8,568 nucleotides of DNA from Bacteroidetes bacterium CG2_30_32_10 (GTDB taxonomy: Bacteria > Bacteroidota > Bacteroidia > Bacteroidales > CG2-30-32-10): NCBI GenBank assembly GCA_001872995.1, contig MNXO01000003.1, positions 15,726 through 24,293 on the forward strand, read 5' to 3'. Position numbers and translations under genes: made by a program. Position 1 is the stretch's first letter; each line of letters starts with the position of its first letter. Positions 1 through 6,861 of this stretch are shown here, piece after piece. Under the pieces are notes generated by a model. The model made no database searches, was not told where the DNA came from, and saw nothing but the letters and a program-made list of their open reading frames with translations.

Positions 1-2
1 CT

Positions 3-986
3 TTTGTCATTGAATTTTGTAGTGTCAATTCTACTTCAATGGAAAGCACTTTATTGAACAACGATATTGTGGTTGTTAATAAAATTAAGTATGGTGCTCG
101 CATGCCCATTACCTTGTTGTCTATTCCTTTATTATTTCGTACCTTGCCTTTTAGCAGTTCAATTAACGCTTATTTAGATTGGATTCAGCTTCCTTACTTG
201 CGTTTATTTGCTTCTGCAAACATTAAACAAAACGATATCATTGTATTTAACTACCCACTCGAAACAGAACATCCTATAGATAAAAGACTTAAAATAATAA
301 AACGCTGTATTGCATTGCCTAATGATGTTATACAAATAATTAATAACAAAGTTTTTGTTAATAAAAAACCTTTGTCAGAAAACCCGAATATTGAGTTTAA
401 TTACTTAGTTAAACCCAATGGAAAGTCTTTAAAAAGTCAGTTTATTAAAGAAAACGAAATTAATGATGGTGGAATGATAAATGAGTCGGGTGATTATTGC
501 TTTGCACTAACCAATAAAAAAGCAGAGATATTAAAAAAAAATCCAGATATCCTTAGCATAGCAATGTTTATTGAGCCAAAATCTAATAAAAATGATGAAT
601 TATTTCCATACAATGGCAACAACAACTGGACATTGAGCAATTATGGACCGCTAAAAGTTCCCCAAAAAGGACAAACGGTTATATTAGACAGCAATAATAT
701 ATACATATACTACCAAATCATTGCTGATTACGAAAATAATCAACTTGAAGTGAGAAACGATAGCATTTTTATAAATAAGGAATATACTACTTCTTATACT
801 TTTAAGATGAACTATTATTTTGTATTAGGCGATAACCGCTATAATTCTATTGATTCAAGATATTGGGGATTTGTACCAGAAGACCATATAATTGGTAAGG
901 CAACAATGATATGGTTTTCGTTTGACAATCAAAAAAGTATCTTAAAAAAAATAAGATGGAGCAGACTTTTCAGGAAAACAGTTTGA
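3..986 (+). CDS. lepB: Signal peptidase I (S26 family), 5'-truncated by window edge
   Basis: Membrane-bound serine protease that removes signal peptides from exported proteins after Sec or Tat translocation. The reading frame is open from base 3, so the N-terminal membrane anchor lies outside the window; 327 codons are visible. The catalytic Ser is codon TCA at 36-38, in the box B motif S-M-E-S-T-L, just before the first ATG (39-41); that ATG therefore cannot be the true start. The general-base Lys is the AAA at 300-302 in I-K-R-C-I-A-L-P-N-D (box D). Box E, G-D-N-R-Y-N-S-I-D-S-R-Y-W-G-F, begins at 828, followed by V-P-E-D-H-I-I-G-K. About 150 residues lie between boxes D and E, a long insertion common in Bacteroidota enzymes. 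Box B has Ser where many bacteria have Pro, and box D has Asn where Gly is usual (LPGD). The catalytic dyad is intact, so it is probably active. It converges on the glycogen gene downstream. Confidence 0.93.
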   Translation, partial: FVIEFCSVNSTSMESTLLNNDIVVVNKIKYGARMPITLLSIPLLFRTLPFSSSINAYLDWIQLPYLRLFASANIKQNDIIVFNYPLETEHPIDKRLKIIKRCIALPNDVIQIINNKVFVNKKPLSENPNIEFNYLVKPNGKSLKSQFIKENEINDGGMINESGDYCFALTNKKAEILKKNPDILSIAMFIEPKSNKNDELFPYNGNNNWTLSNYGPLKVPQKGQTVILDSNNIYIYYQIIADYENNQLEVRNDSIFINKEYTTSYTFKMNYYFVLGDNRYNSIDSRYWGFVPEDHIIGKATMIWFSFDNQKSILKKIRWSRLFRKTV

Positions 987-1015
987 AATATATGAACAAT
1001 TTAATAATTTTCAAA
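982..1015. terminator. Weak convergent dyad between lepB and the glycogen fusion gene
   Basis: A 7-base inverted repeat (TTTGAAA at 982-988, TTTCAAA at 1009-1015) spans the 24-base gap and overlaps both stop codons. The loop is 20 bases and the arms are AT-rich, so it would be a weak hairpin. It is the only candidate for transcription termination between these convergent genes. The arrangement is seen directly; the terminator role is a guess. Confidence 0.25.
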
Positions 1016-4000
1016 GCCATTTCACGATTCCAAAATCCTGTCTATGGGCTAATAGATTGTTTTTTGGATATACCCTGAAAGCATAATCAAATACACCAGC
1101 TCTTATTGCTGGTATTTCGATGGTAAAAGTTACTTGATGATTTTCTCTTTTAACAAGATTCATTTCTCTTATAAATGATATCTCTTGAACTTCATCCATT
1201 TTCTTTTGTCCGAATACAACTTCAATTCCTACATCGCTGTCGGCTAATTCATTCAAATCAAGAACTATTTCGGCTTGAAAATTTTCACCAAGCACCAATG
1301 GCGTATTGGTAGAATCAGGAATATTAATTGAAACTACTTCTATGCTTTCCCAACTTCTCATTACTTTCTTTTTCCAACTGGCAATCTGCTTCGCCATTTC
1401 ATAATTATTCTTATGTATATGGTGGCTGCGTTCAAGTAATTTCTTATAAAACTTTTCTTGATAGTCGTCAATCATTCTCTTGGTAGTAAAACGAGGAGCA
1501 ATATCCGAGATAGTATTTTTAACATACGAAATCCATTTAACTGGAACATCCTGTTCATTTCTATCATAGAAAGTGGGGATTATCTGTCCTTCAAGAATGT
1601 TATATATTGTTTCTGCATCCAATTCATCTTGAAAAGCGGTGTTTTCATAAGTCTGTTTTTCTGGCAGCGACCAACCTGCATAAGGAACATAGCCTTCAGC
1701 CCACCAACCATCTAAAACACTAAAATTAACCACACCATTCATAACAGCTTTTTCGCCACTGGTACCAGATGCTTCGAGAGGTCTGGTAGGAGTATTTAAC
1801 CAAATATCTACTCCTTGCACTAACTTTTTAGCCAATTCAATGTCATAATTTTCTAGAAAAGTAATTTTACCAATAAATTCTTTTTTTCTAGATATTTCAA
1901 TGACCATCTTAATCAAGTCTTGACCCGCTTTGTCATTTGGATGTGCCTTTCCTGCAAATAAAAATTGTACTGGTCGATGCTTATTATTAACGATTTCAGA
2001 AAGATGTTCAAGGTTTTTAAATAATAAATGAGCTCGTTTATAAGTAGCAAATCTTCTAGCAAAACCAATGGTAAGTGCTTTATCATTAAAAGATTCTAAA
2101 GTATCAAAAATAGTTTTGGGGTTCTCTTGCCTTATGGTTAAATTATCTAAAATTCTACTTTTCAAATATTCAAAGAGTTCCTTACGTTGATTTTGTCTAA
2201 TATTCCAGATATCCACATCAGGGACATTATGTATTTTTTTCCAATAGTTTCTATCAGATTGATTATTGAGAAATCCTTCTCCAAATTCTTTCTGGTAAAG
2301 TTGTTGCCAACTTTTAGCAGCCCATGTTTGATAATGAACGCCATTTGTAACATAACCAACATGCAATTCTTCAGGGAAATAACCTTCCCAGATGTCATTA
2401 AACATCTTTTGTGAAACAATACCGTGAATTTTGCTAACTCCATTCATTTCCTGTGAAAGTTTAGCAGCCAAAATGCTCATAGAAAATTTTTCGGTAGGGT
2501 CATTTTCATTCACTTTCCCATAACCAATAAATGTATCCCACGAAATATTAAGGCGGTCAGGATAATGCGGTATATATGTTCTAAGTAAATCGTCACTAAA
2601 AGAATCATGACCCGCTGGAACTGGTGTGTGCGTTGTAAATAAGGTTGACGAGCGAACTACTTCTATAGCTTCACTAAAAGCGAGATTTTCATCTTGAACA
2701 TACTTTCTTAGTCTTTCTAATCCTATAAAAGCTGCATGACCCTCATTGCAATGATATATTTTCGGATGTATTTCAAGCTTTTCGAACAATCTAATTCCAC
2801 CAACTCCGAGTAATAGTTCTTGTTTAAGTCTATTTTCATTATCACCACCATATAAAAGATGTGTAATAAATCTATCTGCTTCAGAGTTTAATTCAATATC
2901 AGTATCCATAAGGTATAATGTAACTCTACCTACTTCAATTTTCCATACTTTTGCATATAAAACTCTTCCGGGCAAAGATAAACTAACCATTACCCAATTT
3001 CCATCTTTATCTCTAACAGGTTCTACGGGAATACGTGTAAACTTTTGAGGCAAATAAGTAGCTAATTGTGCTCCACTAAGAGATAAATTTTGATTAAAGT
3101 AGCCATAACGGTATAATAAACCAACACCAACAATATTTACATTGGAATCGCTTGCTTCTTTAAGATAATCACCAGCTAAAATGCCAAGACCACCAGAAAA
3201 TATTTTAACAGAATCGTGTAAACCAAATTCCATACTAAAATAGGCAATCAATTCATCAGTTTTATCTTTCTTTTGTTCCATATAATGATTAAAATCTGCA
3301 AAAACCATGTTCAGCTTAATCATAAAATCTTCTTCTTTAGCTAATTCTACACAATGTTCATACGTAAGAGATTCAATCATTGACAAAGGATTATGATGAT
3401 TTTCTTCCCATAAATCAGGGTCAACCATTTCGAATAATTCGGTTGCTTCGTAATGCCATGTCCACCATAAGTTCCTAGCTATAAGATTTAATCCAGTTAA
3501 AGATTTTGGTAATTCTGATTTCACAAGAACCTTTTTCCAATTAGGTTTTTGGTGATACTTTTCAGGAATAGCAGGACTTTCAGAATGTTCTTTATCCTTG
3601 AACAAATCGGAACGCAATTCTACTTTTTCAAGTGCAATGCTGTATGCTAATTTATAATATTTAATGAGGTTGAGCCATAGTGCATTTCTTGATACATTGT
3701 AAGCATTTTGTCTCACTGTCTTCACTTCCTCCTCTGTGTAGGAAGCCATTAAAATAATATTTTCAACTATTTTGTTTACAACTTCCTCATTGTTATCGTC
3801 ATCTCTTTCGATAACCATAACGCCATTTTTAAAACTTCCATTTCTTGACTTCATCCATAAACCGAAGCCAGCAAGAGATGTAGTGATTGTTGGTATATGA
3901 AATGCTATGCTTTCTAATGGAGTATATCCCCAAGGTTCATAATATGAAGGAAACGCAGATAAATCGAATCCTATTAATAAATCATAATAGGGTAAATTGA

Positions 4001-5255
4001 ATATACCATCAAAACTATTAAAATAGCAAGGAACAAAAATTATCTTTACCTTATCCGTAGGACTATTATTCAGTTTTTTTTCTCTAATTCTTTTTAAAAT
4101 AGGGTCGTATTCAGAATCGTGAAGATTGTGTGTAAGATATTCTTGCGAAATAGGATTGTTAAAATCAGGATTTTCAATTCTTTCTAGTAATTCAGTGCGA
4201 GGACCAATGTAATTTGCAGGAACAGTAATAAAAGCAATAATACATTTACCATTATTAGGCTCATCATTTATTTTTGCCATTGAATCAATAAAAAGATCGA
4301 TTCCTTTGTTTTTATATTCATAACGACCGCTATTGATAACTAATAAACTACCTCTGTCTAATTTCTGATTAAGTAATGCTTCGGCAACATCAAATAATTT
4401 AGTTCTTGCAATGTGTCGCTTTTCGTCAAATTTGCTATCATCGGGTACAAATGAATCTTCAAATCCATTAGGTGTTATAATATCGGTATCTTTGCCAAGA
4501 AATTGTGCACACTCCTTTGCTGTAATTTCACTAACTGTAGTAAAACAATCGGCATTTAAAGCAGCATTTTTTTCTAACGACTGTTTAGAGGAAATTCCAA
4601 ATTCTTTTGCTTTTAAATCTCCATCAAAAGTAAGCAGATCTCTATACAAAGGAAGTCCATTTCCAGCAATAGACCTGCCAACAGTTGTAGCATGTGTTGT
4701 AAAAACAGTTCCAACTTGTGGTACAGCATCTTTTAAATAGAGTACACCAGTGCCAGTCAACCATTCATGAAATTGTGCAATAATTTTATCTCTTGAGCTT
4801 AAGTTATATTTATAAAAACTTTCGATAATTTTGGCGGCGGCATATCCAAACATAGCCGGTTCTGTATAATCCCATTGACCTGAAAGAGAATCTAATTTGA
4901 ATTTTATCCATAAATCGGCAAATATTTTGTCTTTTATTGAAAATAATTTAGTGAAATCAGCTAATATAACAACAGGATTGCCTGCAATGTTCCATCTGCC
5001 TAACTTAAAGTGCAAACCTTCTTTTTCGGCATGTTCCTTCCACGACCTAAATAAAAATTTATCTTCGGTAAAATCTGGGTTATCTCGAGTTTCTTTCCAT
5101 ACGTCAGGACCAATAAAAATGAGGTTATCACGATGTTCTTTTACTAAAGTTAGAGCTTTTGTAGTGAGTACAGTATAAATACCTCCTACTTTATTACAGA
5201 CTTCCCAGCTAACTTCAAAAATATAATCAGGATTTATTATTTTAGTTTCAAGCAT
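1011..5255 (-). CDS. Glycogen synthase (GT3) - alpha-glucan phosphorylase (GT35) fusion protein
   Basis: A 1414-residue two-enzyme protein, probably cytoplasmic (no signal peptide or membrane segment). Residues about 10-545 match the GT3 (eukaryote-like) glycogen synthase family: F-E-V-S-W-E-V-C-N-K-V-G-G-I-Y-T-V near 13-29, the donor-loop region N-S-G-R-Y-E-Y-K-N-K-G near 308-318, and the E-x7-E catalytic pair E440/E448 in F-P-S-Y-Y-E-P-W-G-Y-T-P-L-E. A hydrophilic linker covers about 548-578. Residues about 580-1414 are a short-form alpha-glucan phosphorylase: a DUF3417-like start (N-L-W-W-T-W near 595-600), then Y-F-S-M-E-F-G at 672-678, G-G-L-G-I-L-A-G-D-Y near 688-697, N-E-G-H-A-A-F at 837-843, phosphate-site R1068 and K1073, and the pyridoxal phosphate Lys K1169 in E-A-S-G-T-S-G-E-K-A. 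A beta-rich tail follows about 1305. Both halves keep their key residues. It would build glucan from a nucleotide sugar (UDP-glucose is usual for GT3) and phosphorolyse it to glucose-1-phosphate. The start ATG (5253-5255) sits just before the conserved N-terminus; there is no Shine-Dalgarno sequence. Confidence 0.93.
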   Translation of the reverse strand: MLETKIINPDYIFEVSWEVCNKVGGIYTVLTTKALTLVKEHRDNLIFIGPDVWKETRDNPDFTEDKFLFRSWKEHAEKEGLHFKLGRWNIAGNPVVILADFTKLFSIKDKIFADLWIKFKLDSLSGQWDYTEPAMFGYAAAKIIESFYKYNLSSRDKIIAQFHEWLTGTGVLYLKDAVPQVGTVFTTHATTVGRSIAGNGLPLYRDLLTFDGDLKAKEFGISSKQSLEKNAALNADCFTTVSEITAKECAQFLGKDTDIITPNGFEDSFVPDDSKFDEKRHIARTKLFDVAEALLNQKLDRGSLLVINSGRYEYKNKGIDLFIDSMAKINDEPNNGKCIIAFITVPANYIGPRTELLERIENPDFNNPISQEYLTHNLHDSEYDPILKRIREKKLNNSPTDKVKIIFVPCYFNSFDGIFNLPYYDLLIGFDLSAFPSYYEPWGYTPLESIAFHIPTITTSLAGFGLWMKSRNGSFKNGVMVIERDDDNNEEVVNKIVENIILMASYTEEEVKTVRQNAYNVSRNALWLNLIKYYKLAYSIALEKVELRSDLFKDKEHSESPAIPEKYHQKPNWKKVLVKSELPKSLTGLNLIARNLWWTWHYEATELFEMVDPDLWEENHHNPLSMIESLTYEHCVELAKEEDFMIKLNMVFADFNHYMEQKKDKTDELIAYFSMEFGLHDSVKIFSGGLGILAGDYLKEASDSNVNIVGVGLLYRYGYFNQNLSLSGAQLATYLPQKFTRIPVEPVRDKDGNWVMVSLSLPGRVLYAKVWKIEVGRVTLYLMDTDIELNSEADRFITHLLYGGDNENRLKQELLLGVGGIRLFEKLEIHPKIYHCNEGHAAFIGLERLRKYVQDENLAFSEAIEVVRSSTLFTTHTPVPAGHDSFSDDLLRTYIPHYPDRLNISWDTFIGYGKVNENDPTEKFSMSILAAKLSQEMNGVSKIHGIVSQKMFNDIWEGYFPEELHVGYVTNGVHYQTWAAKSWQQLYQKEFGEGFLNNQSDRNYWKKIHNVPDVDIWNIRQNQRKELFEYLKSRILDNLTIRQENPKTIFDTLESFNDKALTIGFARRFATYKRAHLLFKNLEHLSEIVNNKHRPVQFLFAGKAHPNDKAGQDLIKMVIEISRKKEFIGKITFLENYDIELAKKLVQGVDIWLNTPTRPLEASGTSGEKAVMNGVVNFSVLDGWWAEGYVPYAGWSLPEKQTYENTAFQDELDAETIYNILEGQIIPTFYDRNEQDVPVKWISYVKNTISDIAPRFTTKRMIDDYQEKFYKKLLERSHHIHKNNYEMAKQIASWKKKVMRSWESIEVVSINIPDSTNTPLVLGENFQAEIVLDLNELADSDVGIEVVFGQKKMDEVQEISFIREMNLVKRENHQVTFTIEIPAIRAGVFDYAFRVYPKNNLLAHRQDFGIVKWL

Positions 5256-5279
5256 AATTATTTACTTTTTGTTGAAGTG

Positions 5280-5287
5280 TAAAATTA
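5280..5287 (-). promoter_or_regulatory. Possible -7 element of the glycogen fusion gene
   Basis: Read on the minus strand this is TAATTTTA followed by C, one base from the Bacteroidota -7 consensus TAnnTTTG and like the hisS element (TACTTTTA followed by C). It lies 24 bases before the ATG. No TTG (-33) was found at 17-23 bases; the nearest upstream TTG (5297-5299) is only 9 bases away. Assignment is tentative. Confidence 0.35.
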
Positions 5288-5306
5288 TAATTTTTTCAAT
5301 TATAAT
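5284..5306. repeat. Perfect inverted repeat overlapping the putative glycogen-gene promoter
   Basis: Arms ATTATAATT (5284-5292) and AATTATAAT (5298-5306) are perfect 9-base reverse complements around the spacer TTTTC. The left arm overlaps the putative -7 element of the minus-strand gene. It could be an operator for a dimeric regulator, or a chance palindrome in AT-rich DNA. The repeat itself is directly visible. Confidence 0.5.
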
Positions 5307-5336
5307 CTTTATGTTTTTAAAAGAGTTTTCAACATC

Positions 5337-5359
5337 AACGATCAAGCAAATAAATCGTT
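5337..5359. repeat. Short inverted repeat in the divergent intergenic region
   Basis: Arms AACGAT (5337-5342) and ATCGTT (5354-5359) are perfect 6-base reverse complements separated by 11 bases. It lies in the middle of the region, upstream of both putative promoters, where an operator could serve both directions. Short arms make chance occurrence quite possible. Confidence 0.3.
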
Positions 5360-5376
5360 ATATTACAATACGTTAA

Positions 5377-5394
5377 ATCATTTTAATAAATGAT
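5377..5394. repeat. Short inverted repeat just upstream of the hisS promoter
   Basis: Arms ATCATTT (5377-5383) and AAATGAT (5388-5394) are perfect 7-base reverse complements around the 4-base loop TAAT. It ends 11 bases before the TTGAC element at 5406. Position would suit an operator or an upstream promoter element; no regulator is known. Confidence 0.35.
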
Positions 5395-5405
5395 ATTTTT
5401 CAGTC

Positions 5406-5439
5406 TTGACTTATTTAATTGAAAAATTTCCTACTTTTA
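5406..5439 (+). promoter_or_regulatory. Probable promoter of the hisS-pfk unit
   Basis: TTGAC at 5406-5410 and TACTTTTA at 5432-5439 (followed by C) resemble the Bacteroidota -33 TTG and -7 TAnnTTTG elements. The 23-base gap between TTG and TA is at the long end of what is accepted. Transcription would begin near 5445-5447, giving a leader of about 20 bases before the ATG at 5467. This also argues against the in-frame TTG at 5419, which would lie upstream of the transcript. Confidence 0.55.
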
Positions 5440-5466
5440 CAGCACAATAAAATTATAGAAAACAAA

Positions 5467-6837
5467 ATGGCTGTAAATATTGCTATTCCGAAAGGAACAA
5501 GAGACTTTTTACCTTTAGAAACACATAGAAGAAATTATATTTTTTCAACAATACAAAAAATTTTTCAGCTTTATGGCTTTGTTCAAATAGAAACGCCTGC
5601 TATAGAAAATCTTTCTTCACTGATGGGCAAATATGGTGAAGAAGGTGATAAATTAATATTTAAAATTCTTAATTCAGGCGATTTTCTTAAAGAATTGAAA
5701 GCTGATGATTTAGAAACCAAAAATGTCAAACAAATAACTTCATTCATCTCCGATAAAGCCCTTCGATACGACCTTACGGTTCCTTTTGCACGTTATGTGG
5801 TGATGCACCGCAACGAAATCACATTTCCATTTAAAAGATATCAAATTCAACCTGTATGGCGTGCTGATAAACCACAAAAAGGAAGATACAGAGAGTTTTA
5901 TCAATGTGATGTTGATATTATCGGGAGTCAATCTTTATTAAATGAAGTGGAGCTTATTAAAATTATAGATGATGTGTTTAATACATTTGGTATTAATGTA
6001 ACAATAAAAATAAATAACAGAAAAATACTAGCTGGTCTAGCAGAAGCAATAGGAGAACCAGATAAACTTACCGATATTGCAGTTGCCATTGACAAAGCTG
6101 ATAAAATTGGTTGGGATAAAGTAAAATTAGAACTATTAGAAAAAGGAATTAAAGAAAAAAATATCTCAAAACTATTTGATATTTTTACAAATACCAATGA
6201 AAATGATGTTTTTAGTAAATTAATTTCTTCTTTAAGTAATTCGGAAATTGGGAAAAAAGGAATAACTGAAGTACAACAAATAATTGACTATTTGACTCAT
6301 TTAACTATTAAATCTAAGGTTGAATTTGATATTACTTTAGCTCGTGGCTTAAATTATTATACAGGAGCAATATTTGAAGTAAAAGCAAATGATATTTCTA
6401 TTGGTAGTAATTGCGGTGGTGGCAGGTACGACGATTTAACGAGTATATTCGGATTAAAGGATGTGTCTGGTGTGGGAATTTCTTTTGGAGCAGACCGTAT
6501 TTATGATGTGTTAAATGAACTAAATCTATTTCCAGAGAATTTTGCTAATTCAACCCAAGTGTTATTTGCTATTTCAGGAGATAATGCAGAAGAATACTGT
6601 TTACCCCTTGTTGACGAAGTGCGTAAAGCAGGAATAAATGCAGAATTATATCCAGATGCAGATAAGTTTAAAAAACAAATGACTTATGCCAATAATAAGA
6701 AGATTCCTTTTGTTGTTATTGTTGGAACTGATGAAATGACAAGCAATATGCTTACATTAAAAAATATGGACACTGGAGAACAAATGAAAATAAACAAAAT
6801 ACAAATAGTAAATACATTAATAAACAATTTAAAATAA
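5467..6837 (+). CDS. hisS: Histidyl-tRNA synthetase
   Basis: Class II aminoacyl-tRNA synthetase that charges tRNA-His with histidine, cytoplasmic and normally dimeric. The product is 456 residues from the ATG at 5467. The start M-A-V-N-I-A-I-P-K-G-T-R-D-F-L-P is the conserved HisRS N-terminus. Motif 2 lies at about 122-150 (Q-P-V-W-R-A-D-K-P with G-R-Y-R-E-F-Y-Q-C-D). The histidine-specific motif R-G-L-N-Y-Y-T-G is at 293-300 (Asn where E. coli has Asp), G-G-G-R-Y-D-D-L is at 317-324, and motif 3, G-V-G-I-S-F-G-A-D-R, is near 335-344. The anticodon-binding domain occupies about 363-456. An insertion with N-S-G-D-F-L-K after motif 1 is of the kind found in Bacteroidota and eukaryotic-like enzymes. 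The frame stays open upstream to a TTG at 5419, but the extra 16 residues are not HisRS-like and the TTG lies before the expected transcription start. Only 24 bases separate it from the phosphofructokinase gene. Confidence 0.96.
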   Translation: MAVNIAIPKGTRDFLPLETHRRNYIFSTIQKIFQLYGFVQIETPAIENLSSLMGKYGEEGDKLIFKILNSGDFLKELKADDLETKNVKQITSFISDKALRYDLTVPFARYVVMHRNEITFPFKRYQIQPVWRADKPQKGRYREFYQCDVDIIGSQSLLNEVELIKIIDDVFNTFGINVTIKINNRKILAGLAEAIGEPDKLTDIAVAIDKADKIGWDKVKLELLEKGIKEKNISKLFDIFTNTNENDVFSKLISSLSNSEIGKKGITEVQQIIDYLTHLTIKSKVEFDITLARGLNYYTGAIFEVKANDISIGSNCGGGRYDDLTSIFGLKDVSGVGISFGADRIYDVLNELNLFPENFANSTQVLFAISGDNAEEYCLPLVDEVRKAGINAELYPDADKFKKQMTYANNKKIPFVVIVGTDEMTSNMLTLKNMDTGEQMKINKIQIVNTLINNLK

Positions 6838-6861
6838 TAATTATAACAAAAAATATCCAAT

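Larger units (their letters stand above)
5256..5466. promoter_or_regulatory. Divergent intergenic region between the glycogen fusion gene and hisS
   Basis: A 211-base, strongly AT-rich stretch without a coding frame I would support. It must hold the start sites of both divergent units. It contains a promoter-like element for hisS, a weaker one for the minus-strand gene, and three short perfect inverted repeats (5284-5306, 5337-5359, 5377-5394). In such AT-rich DNA some of these repeats may be chance. No tRNA, T-box or riboswitch fold is evident. Confidence 0.6.

Noticed and set aside
1458..1715. Plus-strand open frame of 85 codons inside the glycogen fusion gene
   Set aside because: Lies wholly opposite the conserved phosphorylase part and has no recognisable motif. 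The same holds for plus-strand frames at 2187-2414, 4411-4740 and 4897-5178 and for the minus-strand frame at 2162-2443.
5440..5466. T-box or histidine attenuator before hisS
   Set aside because: The predicted leader is only about 20 bases, with no room for the needed stems and no His codon run.
5740..6197. Minus-strand open frames opposite hisS (5740-5931 and 5928-6197)
   Set aside because: They are antisense to conserved HisRS motifs and have no supporting start context or family features.
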